Shown here: one piece after another, positions 12,701 to 23,608 of the stretch | Layout of the letters: every line of letters begins with the position of its first letter | Numbering within the stretch: position 1 is the first letter of the stretch | NCBI GenBank assembly: GCA_009836625.1 | Contig: VXVC01000006.1 | Coordinates: forward strand, 110,965 to 174,964 | DNA length: 64,000 bases | DNA from: Holophagales bacterium | GTDB taxonomy: Bacteria; Acidobacteriota; Thermoanaerobaculia; Multivoradales; Multivoraceae | Direction: 5' to 3' | Translations under genes and position numbers: made by a program | The notes under the pieces: generated by a model | Seen by the model: the letters and a program-made list of their open reading frames with translations, nothing else | Database searches by the model: none | Told to the model about the DNA's origin: nothing

Positions 12701-13746
12701 CGCTCCGCCTCCCTGAAGAAGTCCCAAAGCAGTTCGCCACCGAAGTTGCCGGCGTCGTCGCGCGGCCAGAGGTGGGCACCGTCCCAGGAGCAACTGCGGA
12801 CGGCGCGGCCGCCGGCGCAGCCGGGATACTCGACGCAGCTCAGCTCTCGCCGGCCGTCCCAAGGCGTCTCCACCGCGACCGGGTCGGCGGAGCAGGACTG
12901 CGACTCGGCCCACTTCGGCGCCACGCCGCGCTGCGACGTGTAGATGTAGCCGTCGCTGGCGTACGAGCCGTCGATCGGCACCGTACGGTCGGTCGTGCCG
13001 CCGATCAGCAGCATCGACGGGCCGGGCGCTTCAGCCGCGCAATTGAAGCCGCGGGCCAGGTAGCCGTGCATCGGGGCGACCGCGGCCAGGCGGTCGCCCA
13101 GGGCGCAGCCGAGACGATGCACGAACATGCCGCCGTTGCTGTAGCCGGAGGCGAAGACGCGGTCCGCGTCGATGCAGAGTTCGGCCGCGAGGTGGTCGAT
13201 CAGCGCCGCGATGTAGCCGACATCGTCGTGGCACGAGCACCAGTTGCACGGCCCGCAGGTCCCGCACTCCGGCGGGCAGGGATACGGGTCCGCGTCGTCG
13301 CGGCAGGCCGGCGCTTCCGGCTGGAGCGGCGCGCTGCAGGCCAGGTCGTTCCACGACGTGATCGTGGCCCTCCGGCCCCTCGCCGCGTCACCGAGCGATG
13401 CCTCGAACGACGTTCCCTGGGGGAACACGAGTACGAAACCCTCGCGGTCCGAGAGCTCGGAGAGCCCCGTCCAGCCGTCGCTGTGTCGGGCGCTGCCTGT
13501 GTAGCCGTGTACGTGCAGCCAGAGCGGCGCCGGGGAGGCCCCGTCATAGCGGGAGGGCAAGTGGAGGCGATAGCCGCGGACCAGGCCATCGTGGGCGAGC
13601 TCCAGGTCGATGCTGGTGCCCGGCGTAGCGGTCGATGCGAGGCGGGCGCTAGAGGAGCAGCCCGGGCTGTCGGCCGCGGCAAGCGGGCCGGTCAGGGCTA
13701 GTAGCGCCGCGGCGGTTGCGAGAGAGAGCAGTCGCAGGGGGAGCAT
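12697..13746 (-). CDS. Secreted PHB-depolymerase/feruloyl-esterase-like hydrolase
   Basis: This 349-residue alpha/beta hydrolase has a signal peptide (LLSLATAAALLALTGPLAAA). The nucleophile elbow is GYSNGG, with S203. The likely acid and base lie in GTTDRTVP and DGAHLWP, and HVHGYTGS forms the oxyanion region. These are features of the LpqC/PHB depolymerase esterase family. An unusual cysteine cluster (about residues 157-173, PCPPECGTCGPCNWCSC) sits before the nucleophile elbow and probably makes disulfides, which fits export. A leaderless TACGAT element marks the start, so the gene is independent of its neighbours. Confidence 0.85.
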   Translation of the reverse strand: MLPLRLLSLATAAALLALTGPLAAADSPGCSSSARLASTATPGTSIDLELAHDGLVRGYRLHLPSRYDGASPAPLWLHVHGYTGSARHSDGWTGLSELSDREGFVLVFPQGTSFEASLGDAARGRRATITSWNDLACSAPLQPEAPACRDDADPYPCPPECGTCGPCNWCSCHDDVGYIAALIDHLAAELCIDADRVFASGYSNGGMFVHRLGCALGDRLAAVAPMHGYLARGFNCAAEAPGPSMLLIGGTTDRTVPIDGSYASDGYIYTSQRGVAPKWAESQSCSADPVAVETPWDGRRELSCVEYPGCAGGRAVRSCSWDGAHLWPRDDAGNFGGELLWDFFREAER

Positions 13747-13754
13747 TCCCCGGC

Positions 13755-13760
13755 ATCGTA
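13755..13760 (-). promoter_or_regulatory. -10 element TACGAT, leaderless start of the esterase gene
   Basis: TACGAT on the minus strand lies 8 bases before the ATG at 13746, inside the 36-base gap after the ABC ATPase gene. No Shine-Dalgarno sequence is present. Confidence 0.55.
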
Positions 13761-13782
13761 ACGTGGCCGGAGGCTTGCTTCT

Positions 13783-14577
13783 CTACTGCAACCGCGCGGG
13801 AAGTACCTGGAAGTAGCCCTCCCGCTCGACCAACTGCACGGGGACCTCGAACAACTCGGAGAGTGTCTCACTCGCCAGGACTTCGTCCTTCGGTCCGTCC
13901 GCGAACACGCGACCGGCCTTGAGCAGCACGACCCGCTCGACTTCAGGCGGGATCTGGTCCACGTGATGGGTGACGATGATCAACGTCGTTCCCCCGGCAG
14001 CCAAGGCCCGTAGCCGCCGCATCAGTCCGAAGGCCGCTTGCAGATCGAGGCCGGTCGCCGGCTCGTCGAGCAGCAGGGTGTGCGGCTCGTGGACCAGCGC
14101 CCGCGCCAGTAGCAGGCGACGCTGCTCACCGGATGACAGCGTGTCGAAGCGCCGCTCCAGCAGGTCGCCGGCGCCCTGGCTCCCTGCCGCCGCTTCGGCC
14201 CTGCGCCGCTGCGCGTCCGTCAACCCCTGGTGCCGGTAGACGCCGACGCTGGCGAAGAAGCCGGAACACACCACGTCCAGACCCGAGAGCCAGCCATGAT
14301 GCGTCGCCTGTAGCTCGTGCGACACGACCCCGAGCTGCCGGCGCACGTCGAACACGTTCCAGCGATCCCGGCCCAGCAGCCGCATTCGCACGCCGGGCCG
14401 GCGAAGCGGAAAGAACTCGCCGTTCAACATCCGCAACAGAGTCGACTTGCCGGCGCCGTTCGGACCGAGAACGGCCGTGTTCCGCCCGCGCGGGATGGTC
14501 AGCGTCACGCCGTCGAGCGCCCGCCGGTCGCCGCGCAGGACGGTGACGCCGGCGAGTTCGAGCAGCGGCGCCGTCAC
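13783..14577 (-). CDS. ABC transporter ATP-binding protein without visible permease
   Basis: This 264-residue cytoplasmic ATPase has a Walker A (GPNGAGKST, about residue 38), an ABC signature (LSSGEQRRL) and a Walker B (TLLLDEP), followed by the H-loop IVTHHVD. The architecture resembles the ModF/YlmA type of stand-alone ATPases. No permease or binding protein gene is adjacent. The start is GTG, overlapping the stop of the crotonase gene as GTGA, so it is translationally coupled to that gene. Why an ATPase is tied to acyl-CoA enzymes is unclear. Confidence 0.88.
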   Translation of the reverse strand: MTAPLLELAGVTVLRGDRRALDGVTLTIPRGRNTAVLGPNGAGKSTLLRMLNGEFFPLRRPGVRMRLLGRDRWNVFDVRRQLGVVSHELQATHHGWLSGLDVVCSGFFASVGVYRHQGLTDAQRRRAEAAAGSQGAGDLLERRFDTLSSGEQRRLLLARALVHEPHTLLLDEPATGLDLQAAFGLMRRLRALAAGGTTLIIVTHHVDQIPPEVERVVLLKAGRVFADGPKDEVLASETLSELFEVPVQLVEREGYFQVLPARLQ

Positions 14578-15377
14578 CGCCCCCGGAACCGCGGCGACCG
14601 CTTCTCGAGGAAGGCCTTCCGACCCTCGACGTAGTCCTCGGAGCGGAAGCAGGCCTCGACGAGTTGCTTGACCCGGTCCAGGTCGCGGCGTTCCGGGTCC
14701 TTCGTGGCCTGCTTGATCGCGAACTTGGCGGCGCGGAGCGTCAGCGGGGCGTTGGCCGCCATCCTGCCGGCCAGATCGCGGACCGTGTCCTCGAGGTCAT
14801 CGACGGCGGTCACCCGGTCGATCAGCCCCATGTGCAGAGCCTCGGCGGCGCCTATCCGCCGCGCCGTCAGCAGGATCTCGCTGGTGCGGGACGGCCCGAC
14901 GAGATCGACCAGCACCTTGATCCCGGCGAAGCCGTAGCCCACGCCCAGGCGGCCGGCCGGAATCCCGAACAGCGAGTCTTCCGAGGCGATGCGCAGGTCC
15001 GCGTTGAGCGCCGTTGCCAGACCGCCGCCGAGGCAGTAGCCGCGGATCATCGCGATCAGCGGCTTCTCCAGAGCGGCGAAGGCCCGGCCGGTCTCACGGC
15101 CGGCCTGGTCGTAGCGCTCGCGCGCCTCGACCGTCGTCCGCAGCTTCTCGAACTCGGAGATGTCGGCACCGGAGACGAACGCCCGGTCGCCCGCTCCACG
15201 CAGCACGACGACCCGCACCGCGTCGTCTTCCTGGAACCGGCGCAGGACCTCCGCCTGCGCGACCTGCATCTCGAACGAGAGCGCGTTGCGCCGCTCCGGG
15301 TTGTTGTAGGTGAGCCAGCCGACGCCGTCCTCGATCCTCGCCCTGATCTTCGTCGTCGGCAGTTCGATCGCGTTCAC
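14574..15377 (-). CDS. Enoyl-CoA hydratase/isomerase (crotonase) family protein
   Basis: This is a 267-residue crotonase-fold protein. I placed the start at the GTG at 15377, which overlaps the CoA-transferase stop as GTGA; the frame upstream is open but antisense to real coding sequence. The oxyanion motif GADISEF and the YCLGGGLATALNADLRIA segment are typical. At the position of the hydratase catalytic Glu144 I read alanine (IPAGRLGVG rather than PE), so plain enoyl-CoA hydration is doubtful; isomerase, decarboxylase or another crotonase reaction is possible. Its partner is the type III CoA-transferase upstream, an arrangement like caiB-caiD. Confidence 0.85.
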   Translation of the reverse strand: MNAIELPTTKIRARIEDGVGWLTYNNPERRNALSFEMQVAQAEVLRRFQEDDAVRVVVLRGAGDRAFVSGADISEFEKLRTTVEARERYDQAGRETGRAFAALEKPLIAMIRGYCLGGGLATALNADLRIASEDSLFGIPAGRLGVGYGFAGIKVLVDLVGPSRTSEILLTARRIGAAEALHMGLIDRVTAVDDLEDTVRDLAGRMAANAPLTLRAAKFAIKQATKDPERRDLDRVKQLVEACFRSEDYVEGRKAFLEKRSPRFRGR

Positions 15378-16552
15378 GTGATGACCCCCGCGGCCCGTAG
15401 GGCCTCGATCTCGGTGTTCTTCAGCCCCGCCTCGGCGAGGATCTCGTCGCTGTGCTCGCCCAGACCGGGCGCCCGTCTCCTCAGCTCGAAAGGCGTCCGC
15501 CGGAGCTGGACCGGCTGGCCCACGAGCCGCACCGGACCGAGCTCCGGGTGCTCCAGCGGCACGGCGATACCGGAGTGCTGGACCTGGGGGTCGGCGAAGG
15601 TCTGGCCCAGGTCGTAGACCGGGCCGCACGGCAGGCCGCTGTTGTTCAGGCGCCGGACGATCTCCTCCACCTCGAAGCGCCGCGTCAGCTCGGCGACCTC
15701 CTCCTCGAGCCGAGCGCGGTTGGCGACGCGGCCGGCGGAATCCCCGTACTCCCGTCGCTCGAGAAGTTCCTCGCCGCCGAGAGCCTGGCACATGCCGCGG
15801 AAGTGCTTGTCACTCGTCGCTGCGATGTTGACCCAGCCGTCAGCCGCCGGGAAGGCCCCCATGGGCGCGATCGTCGGGTGGTGGTTGCCCTGCTGACCGG
15901 GGACTTCGCCCTCCACCAGGTAGCGCGCGGCCTGAAAGTCGAGCATGCCGATCATCGCCTCGAGCAGCGAGGTCGTGACCCACTGCCCTTCGCCCGAGCG
16001 CTCGCGCTCGCGGAGGGCGGCCATGATGCCGAAGGCGAGATAGAGCCCGGCCGCCAGGTCCGAGATCGCCGTGCCGACCCTCACCGGGCCCTGACCGGGC
16101 AGCCCCGTGACCGACATCAGCCCGCCCAGGCCCTGGGCGATCTGGTCGACGCCGCCCCGCTCCCGGTACGGACCCGTCTGGCCGAAGCCGGACACGCTGG
16201 CGTACACGATCCGCGGGTTGACCGCCCGCACCGTCTCGTAGTCGAAGCCGAGCCGGTGCTTCACGTCGGCGCGGTAGTTCTCGACCAGCACGTCCGCGTC
16301 GCGGGCCAGGCGCAGCAGCACGTCGCGGCCTCCGTCCTTCTTCAGGTCCAGCGTCAGGCAGCGCTTGTTGCGGTGGAGGTTCTGGTAGTCGTGGCCCAGC
16401 CGGCGGGAGATGCCGATGTCCTTGCCGGGCGCCGGCGGGCGCTCGATCCGCACCACGTCGGCGCCCCAGTCGGCGAGTTGCCGCACCGCGGTCGGCCCGG
16501 CGCGGGCAATCGTCAGGTCGAGGACCCGCAGATCCGCCAGTGGGAGTGACAT
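15374..16552 (-). CDS. Type III (CaiB/BaiF) CoA-transferase
   Basis: This 392-residue enzyme moves CoA between carboxylic acids. The N-terminal Rossmann part (VLDLTIARAGPTAVRQLADWGADVV split over residues 10-34) and ENYRADVKHRLGFDY are standard. The conserved catalytic aspartate is D165 in AISDLAAG. The GFGQTGPY motif is intact. It lies 9 bases after the DUF4336 gene and is coupled to the crotonase gene, so the pair likely activates and converts one acid. The substrate cannot be inferred. Confidence 0.92.
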   Translation of the reverse strand: MSLPLADLRVLDLTIARAGPTAVRQLADWGADVVRIERPPAPGKDIGISRRLGHDYQNLHRNKRCLTLDLKKDGGRDVLLRLARDADVLVENYRADVKHRLGFDYETVRAVNPRIVYASVSGFGQTGPYRERGGVDQIAQGLGGLMSVTGLPGQGPVRVGTAISDLAAGLYLAFGIMAALRERERSGEGQWVTTSLLEAMIGMLDFQAARYLVEGEVPGQQGNHHPTIAPMGAFPAADGWVNIAATSDKHFRGMCQALGGEELLERREYGDSAGRVANRARLEEEVAELTRRFEVEEIVRRLNNSGLPCGPVYDLGQTFADPQVQHSGIAVPLEHPELGPVRLVGQPVQLRRTPFELRRRAPGLGEHSDEILAEAGLKNTEIEALRAAGVIT

Positions 16553-16561
16553 GAGCCGGAA

Positions 16562-17296
16562 TCAGACCTCGGGTACCGCTGCGTTGACCGACTGCGCATC
16601 GGGCGGTCGCTCCAGGTCCCGAAGGAGCCAGGAAAGGGCTTTCTCGACCTCCCGTTTCGCACCGTGCTCGACGATCTCCCCGTGGCAGGGAACGAGGCGG
16701 TCGAACGGACAACAGAGCATGCGGAGACAGCTTGCCGCGGCCGCGGGCCGGTCCCGCACCGCCAGTCGGAAGACCCGGCTCTGCGCCACGCCGCCATAGG
16801 CCCCGGTGAGCCGCAGATAGGTCATGACGGCCGGCCCCAGCCGCCGCCTGAGGTTGAAGAGGAGATCCGCAACCAGCAGCGAACCGCTCGGACGATGGAC
16901 GAAGACGACCTCCCTGAACGTCGGCATGCCCTCTATGGGGATCGGCTGGAGCTCGTCGCCCCAGGGCGCGGCGACGCCCAGCGCACCGGCGAACGTCACA
17001 TCGGGGCGCTTCCTTTCGAGTCCCGGCGCCGCGTGAACCTCAGCCTCCGGGAATCGCTCGACCGCCGCCGGCAGGTGCAGGTGATGGAACAGGTTCGGCG
17101 CAACGAGGTAATCCACTCGACCCAGCTCGCCGATCTCGGCCGCCAACGCCTCGTCCATCGGTCCCGCCGAGTGAACCCAAAGGCCGCCTGAGGCCAGCCG
17201 CACGACGGTCATCCGGCACGGCACCACGAAACCCAACCCGAACTTCTGACGATGCTCGGCGGACCATACGCCGGTACAGATCTCCTGAAGACCCAT
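16562..17296 (-). CDS. DUF4336 protein (metallo-beta-lactamase-like fold)
   Basis: This 244-residue protein matches the DUF4336 pattern: an N-terminal beta segment (RMTVVRLASGGLWVHSAGP), then APNLFHHLHLPAAVERFP, and a late CPFDRLVPCHGEIVE. The family is related in fold to metallo-beta-lactamases, but the HxHxDH metal motif is reduced here to HHLH, so hydrolase activity is uncertain. It is the first gene of a leftward four-gene operon with a CoA-transferase, a crotonase and an ABC ATPase. A leaderless TATACT element lies just before the ATG. Confidence 0.75.
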   Translation of the reverse strand: MGLQEICTGVWSAEHRQKFGLGFVVPCRMTVVRLASGGLWVHSAGPMDEALAAEIGELGRVDYLVAPNLFHHLHLPAAVERFPEAEVHAAPGLERKRPDVTFAGALGVAAPWGDELQPIPIEGMPTFREVVFVHRPSGSLLVADLLFNLRRRLGPAVMTYLRLTGAYGGVAQSRVFRLAVRDRPAAAASCLRMLCCPFDRLVPCHGEIVEHGAKREVEKALSWLLRDLERPPDAQSVNAAVPEV

Positions 17297-17303
17297 CCGC
17301 GCA

Positions 17304-17309
17304 AGTATA
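17304..17309 (-). promoter_or_regulatory. -10 element TATACT, leaderless start of the DUF4336 operon
   Basis: TATACT is 7 bases before the ATG at 17296 on the minus strand. It is the best match to the consensus -10 among the leaderless starts here. I could not find a convincing -35. Confidence 0.65.
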
Positions 17310-17374
17310 GGAGTCGGATGGAACCGGCCGCACTGGGTGCGCGGGTCCTGTGACCCGCTGCCGCCGAAGGCACG

Positions 17375-17380
17375 TAGAAT
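17375..17380 (+). promoter_or_regulatory. -10 element TAGAAT, near-leaderless start of hemB
   Basis: TAGAAT is followed by 9 bases (CCCCCGGCC) and the ATG at 17390. There is no Shine-Dalgarno sequence. A weak GTGACC at 17350-17355 could be the -35, with a long 19-base spacer. Confidence 0.55.
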
Positions 17381-17389
17381 CCCCCGGCC

Positions 17390-18373
17390 ATGCAGCCGAT
17401 GCCCATTCGTCCCCGGCGCAACCGCCGCTCGGCGGCGATCCGATCACTGATCCGCGAGACCGACCTCGGACCGGATCGGCTGATCTACCCGCTGTTCGTC
17501 ATGGAGGGCAGAGACGAGGCCGAACCGATCGACTCGATGCCGGGTCAGGCGCGGCTGAGCATCGACCGTCTGGTCGCCGAGAGCCGTGCCGCGCACGCGC
17601 TCGGCGTGCCGGCCGTGGCGCTGTTCCCGGCCGTGGACGACGAACTGAAGGACCGCACCGCCAGCGGCGCCCTGGACCCCGATGGCCTGGTCCAGCGCGC
17701 CGTGCGTGAACTCAAGTCTGCGTTGCCGGACGTGCTCGTCATCACCGACGTAGCGATGGACCCGTACTCGAGCGACGGCCACGACGGCCTGGTCGAGGAC
17801 GGCGAGATCGTGAACGACCCGACGCTCGAGATCCTCGCCGCCACCGCGGTCTCCCAGGCCGACGCCGGGGCCGACGTCATCGCCCCCTCCGACATGATGG
17901 ACGGCCGGGTGCGGGCGATCCGCACCGCCCTCGACGCCGCCGGCCACGACCAGGTCGGGATCCTCAGCTACACCTCCAAGTACGCCTCGCACTTCTACGG
18001 CCCGTTCCGCGACGCCCTCGACTCGGCGCCCCGCGCGGGCGACAAGAAGACGTACCAGATGGACCCCGCGAACGTCCGCGAGGCGGTGCGCGAGGCGCGG
18101 CTCGACGTCGAGGAAGGCGCCGACATCGTCATGGTGAAGCCCGCCCTCGCCTACCTCGACGTGATCCGCGCGGTCCGCGAGGCGGTCGACCTGCCGGTCG
18201 CCGCCTACCAGGTGAGCGGCGAGTACGCGATGATCCAGGCGGTCGCCGCCAACGGCTGGATGGATGGCGATGCGCTGATGCTGGAAACGCTGACCGCCAT
18301 CCGGCGCGCGGGGGCGGACATGATCCTGACCTACTTCGCACGGCGCTGCGCCGAAGTCCTGGACAACCTGTGA
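17390..18373 (+). CDS. hemB: Delta-aminolevulinic acid dehydratase (porphobilinogen synthase)
   Basis: HemB condenses two 5-aminolevulinate molecules to porphobilinogen in heme synthesis. The 327-residue protein has both active-site lysines, K197 (YTSKYAS) and K250 (MVKPALAYLD). At the site where zinc enzymes carry three cysteines it has A122, D124 and D132 (VAMDPYSSDGHDG), so it is the magnesium/potassium-type rather than the zinc-type enzyme. The start is near-leaderless. The sulfatase gene overlaps its stop as GTGA. Heme demand fits the cytochromes and menaquinone genes in the same window. Confidence 0.97.
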   Translation: MQPMPIRPRRNRRSAAIRSLIRETDLGPDRLIYPLFVMEGRDEAEPIDSMPGQARLSIDRLVAESRAAHALGVPAVALFPAVDDELKDRTASGALDPDGLVQRAVRELKSALPDVLVITDVAMDPYSSDGHDGLVEDGEIVNDPTLEILAATAVSQADAGADVIAPSDMMDGRVRAIRTALDAAGHDQVGILSYTSKYASHFYGPFRDALDSAPRAGDKKTYQMDPANVREAVREARLDVEEGADIVMVKPALAYLDVIRAVREAVDLPVAAYQVSGEYAMIQAVAANGWMDGDALMLETLTAIRRAGADMILTYFARRCAEVLDNL

Positions 18374-19974
18374 CGCGCCGCCCGCTCGCCGCGTGCCTCG
18401 TCGCGCTAGGCGTTGCGGCGACGCTGGGAGCTTGCGCGGCGGAACCGGATGCTCCGGCGTCCTCGACGGAAGCCGCGGCCGCAGCGGAGCGACCGCCCAA
18501 CATCGTCTTCTTCCTGGTCGACGACATGGGCTGGCGCGATGTCGGCGTCTTCGGCAGCACGTTCTACGAGACGCCGCACATCGACGCCCTCGCCGAGCAG
18601 GGCGTGCGCTTCACCAATGCGTATGCGGCGACGCACGTCTGTTCGCCTACGCGCGCCTCCCTCCTGACCGGCAAGTACCCGGCAAGACTGCGCCTGACGG
18701 ACTGGTTGCCGGGCCGAAGGGAGCACGCCTTTGAACGGCTGCTGAGCGCCGAGAAGCTGGCGGCCCTGCCGCTGGACGAAGTCACGCTCGCCGAAGCGTT
18801 CAGGGAACACGGCTACAGCACCGCGATCTTCGGCAAGTGGCACCTCGGCGGCGGCGAGGCAGGCCCGCTCAACCAGGGCTTCGATGTACAGAAGCCCGAC
18901 TTCCCCGGCTCGACCCCTCGCGGCGGGTACTTCCCGCCGTACCTGATGGCCGGCCTGGTCGCCGAAGGCGAGGAAGACGAGTACCTCACCGACCGCCTGA
19001 CCGACTTCGCCGTCGAGTTCATCGAAGAGAGCCAGGACGGCCCCTTCTTCCTCTACCTGTCGCACTTCGCCGTGCACGACCCGATCGAGGGACGCCCGGA
19101 CCTGGTCCTGGGGTACCGCGAGAAGGCGACAAGACTGGAGCCTCCAGCCGGGCCAGCGTTTCTCCTGGAGGGCAATCCCGACGATCTCGAGCCGCTCTCG
19201 CGCACACAACTGAATGCCCTGCTGGAACAGCCCTCGCATCAGGAGCACGGCGTACTGCCCCAGGACACCGTCAAGATCAAGCAGCACCAGGACAACGTCG
19301 AGTTCGCGGCGATGGTCACCGCCGTCGACGACAGCCTGGGGCGGGTGCAGAGCACACTCGATCGGCTGGGGCTGACCGGGAACACGATCGTCGTCTTCTA
19401 CTCGGACAACGGAGGGATGTCCGCGGCGAACCTCGGCAATCCCGCGAGGAAGGTGCCCCCCGACCTGCTTGACGTCGCCTACTCCACATCGAACCTGCCC
19501 CTGCGCGGCGCCAAGGGCTGGCTGTACGAAGGCGGGATCCGGGTGCCCCTGATCGTGCGATGGCCGGGCGCGGGCCAGACCGGCGCGGTCCACGACGAGC
19601 CCGTGATCAGTCCCGACTTCTATCCCACGCTGCTGGAGATGGCCGGCCTGCCGCCCCGGCCCGACCAGCATGTCGACGGCATGAGCTTCGCCGCGGCGGT
19701 CAAGGGCGAGGACTTCGAGCGCGGACCGATCTACTGGCACTTCCCCCACTACAGCAATCACGGGATGCAGAGCCCCGGCGGCGCGATACGCGACGGCGCG
19801 TGGAAGTTGCTGGAGTACTTCGAGAACGGCACGGTGCAACTCTTCGACCTGGAGAACGATGCGGGCGAGCAGCGTGACCTCGCGACCGAGCAGTCCGCGA
19901 GGGCCGCCGAACTGCGTGGCCGGCTCCGCGCCTGGCGCGAGTCCGTGTCGGCGGCGATGCCGAGGAGCCGTTGA
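18370..19974 (+). CDS. Lipoprotein sulfatase (formylglycine type)
   Basis: This 534-residue alkaline-phosphatase-fold sulfatase hydrolyses sulfate esters outside the cytoplasm. The N-terminus is a lipoprotein signal with the lipid-modified cysteine at C22 (ATLGACAA). The metal-binding DD pair is at residues 51-52. C91 in CSPTRASLLTG is the cysteine converted to formylglycine. GKWHLGG and the late FYSDNGG and GWLYEGGIRVP motifs are also intact. The GTG start overlaps the hemB stop, so it is read from the hemB transcript, an odd partner. The target sugar or lipid is unknown, and no maturase gene is in the window. Confidence 0.93.
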   Translation: MTRRPLAACLVALGVAATLGACAAEPDAPASSTEAAAAAERPPNIVFFLVDDMGWRDVGVFGSTFYETPHIDALAEQGVRFTNAYAATHVCSPTRASLLTGKYPARLRLTDWLPGRREHAFERLLSAEKLAALPLDEVTLAEAFREHGYSTAIFGKWHLGGGEAGPLNQGFDVQKPDFPGSTPRGGYFPPYLMAGLVAEGEEDEYLTDRLTDFAVEFIEESQDGPFFLYLSHFAVHDPIEGRPDLVLGYREKATRLEPPAGPAFLLEGNPDDLEPLSRTQLNALLEQPSHQEHGVLPQDTVKIKQHQDNVEFAAMVTAVDDSLGRVQSTLDRLGLTGNTIVVFYSDNGGMSAANLGNPARKVPPDLLDVAYSTSNLPLRGAKGWLYEGGIRVPLIVRWPGAGQTGAVHDEPVISPDFYPTLLEMAGLPPRPDQHVDGMSFAAAVKGEDFERGPIYWHFPHYSNHGMQSPGGAIRDGAWKLLEYFENGTVQLFDLENDAGEQRDLATEQSARAAELRGRLRAWRESVSAAMPRSR

Positions 19975-19977
19975 GCC

Positions 19978-20687
19978 CTAGCGGGCGGCGCGGAACAGGA
20001 ACAGATGCTGGGTCGGCAGCGAGTCGATCCGTTCGACCAGCTCGTAGCCGGCCGGGATCCACTCCTTCATCACCTGCTCGATCGACATCCGGTGGTCGAG
20101 CTTGATGTGGGCCGCGCTGCGGCCCTCCAGGCGGAACTCGACGAGGGCGATGACGCCGTCGGGCGCGAGCGCCTCCCGCATCGCATGGAGCATCGGTTCG
20201 GGCTGGGAGAACTCGTGGTACACGTCGACGATGAGCATCAGGTCGACTTCGCCCTCCGGCAGGTTCGGATCGTCTTCGGTGCCGAGCACCGTGCTGATGT
20301 TCGTGATGCCCTCGCGGGCCGCGAGTTCCGATGCGATCCGCAGCATCTGCGGCTGAATGTCGTTGCACAGGACCGTGCCCTCGGGGCCGACCGCCGCCGC
20401 CAGGCGGCGTGCGTGGTAGCCCGAGCCGCAGCCGATGTCGACGACCAGCATGCCCTTATCGATCGGCAGGGCCGCGATCAGCGCGTCGGGGTTCTCCTCT
20501 TCGATGCGCGTCGCCCGCTCAAGCCATCCGGCGCCGCGGAACGACATGACATCGGCGATCTTCCGGCCCTTGTAGGTGCCCGGCTCGTCCACGGTCTGGG
20601 CCGCTGCCGGCGGCAGCGAGACCGCCAACACAGCCAGCAGGACGACCACTACGGTCGCTCCCTTCCGTCCCCAAGTCCCGGGCTGCG

Positions 20688-20715
<28 letters not shown>
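19978..20715 (-). CDS. Exported class I SAM-dependent methyltransferase
   Basis: This 245-residue protein has an N-terminal hydrophobic export signal (ATVVVVLLAVLAVSLPPAAA) followed by a class I methyltransferase fold. The SAM-binding motif is VVDIGCGSGYHARRLA and the acidic follow-up is LCNDIQPQ. I chose the ATG at 20715 because AGGAGGT lies 6 bases upstream. A GTG at 20691, which overlaps the peptidase stop as GTGA, is the alternative. With the ATG the gene overlaps the S9 peptidase gene by 28 bases. A SAM enzyme in the periplasm would lack its cofactor, so either it is membrane-anchored facing inward or it uses another ligand. Confidence 0.85.
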
Positions 20716-22757
<2,042 letters not shown>

Positions 22758-22768
22758 GGCTGAGGCGC

Positions 22769-22808
22769 ACGCTATCGCACGGATCCCAGGGCAATCGGGT
22801 GCTAGAGT
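22769..22808. promoter_or_regulatory. Divergent -10 elements between the S9 peptidase and AMIN genes
   Basis: On the minus strand TAGCGT (22769-22774) is 11 bases before the peptidase ATG. On the plus strand TAGAGT (22803-22808) is 20 bases before the AMIN gene ATG. Both fit the TAnnnT pattern of the window, but neither has a clear -35. Confidence 0.35.
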
Positions 22809-22828
22809 GCCGTCCCGTACGACCCATC

Positions 22829-23608
22829 ATGAGAGTTCTCATCCTTCTTGTCTCCGCGCTCCTGAGCTCGGCCGTCGCGGCCCAGCCGAACCGGCTCACG
22901 TCGGCCAGGCTGGACGGCGAGGTACTGCGGCTGGACGTTTCCGCGGATCCGCAGGCCGTGCGTCACTTCCCCTTGGCCAGCCCACCGCGCGTGGTGATCG
23001 ACCTCTTCGGAATCGACCGGTCCGCCGCCGAGCTGCCGAGACCGCCACAGAGCAGCTCGGCGTTCGAGGTGCGTACCGGCGAGCACGGCGACTTCCTGCG
23101 CGTGGTCGTCGACCTGCGGGCGGCCCTGCCGTCCTACCAGGTACGCCAGTCGGAAGGGCTCATCGAGGTCGGTCTCGGCTCCGGCACCCTGCCGCCATCG
23201 GCGACCGGCGTTCTGATCGGTGAGTCGCCGGTTCCGGGATCACCGACAACGCCTCGCCCGGTTGCCGCTCCGGTGGTCGACGTCGCCGTCGAGGCCACAT
23301 CAGGCGCACAGCCTGCCGCGACCTCTCCCGTGTCGCCGGCTCCCACCGGCAGCGAACTGCAGAACCTCGACGACCTGACGACCGACGAACTGCTGGCCCT
23401 GATCGACGCGGAACTCGCCGCCGCGGGTCTCGATCAGCAGCAAACCGCGGAAGAGTTGATCGAGCAAGTCGAGGCCGAGCTCGCCGCCCGGCCCGGCATC
23501 CCGGCCGTCTCAGAGGCGCCGGCCGAACCGGAAGAGCGGGCGCCCGTCGAAGAAGGCGACCCTGCGGATCGACCGCCGTTCCGCTTCATCGACGAGCCGC
23601 CCGACTAG
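22829..23608 (+). CDS. Exported AMIN-domain protein
   Basis: This 259-residue protein has a short signal peptide (VLILLVSALLSSAVAAQ) and an AMIN domain at about residues 20-105 (VVIDLFGI and FLRVVVDLRA). AMIN domains anchor periplasmic proteins near peptidoglycan or secretin complexes, as in AmiC and PilQ. The rest is a proline/alanine-rich linker and an acidic helical tail, with no enzyme domain. The ATG at 22829 was preferred because the signal peptide starts there; the frame is open further upstream. Its stop overlaps that of the convergent membrane-protein gene by 4 bases. The partner is unknown. Confidence 0.75.
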   Translation: MRVLILLVSALLSSAVAAQPNRLTSARLDGEVLRLDVSADPQAVRHFPLASPPRVVIDLFGIDRSAAELPRPPQSSSAFEVRTGEHGDFLRVVVDLRAALPSYQVRQSEGLIEVGLGSGTLPPSATGVLIGESPVPGSPTTPRPVAAPVVDVAVEATSGAQPAATSPVSPAPTGSELQNLDDLTTDELLALIDAELAAAGLDQQQTAEELIEQVEAELAARPGIPAVSEAPAEPEERAPVEEGDPADRPPFRFIDEPPD

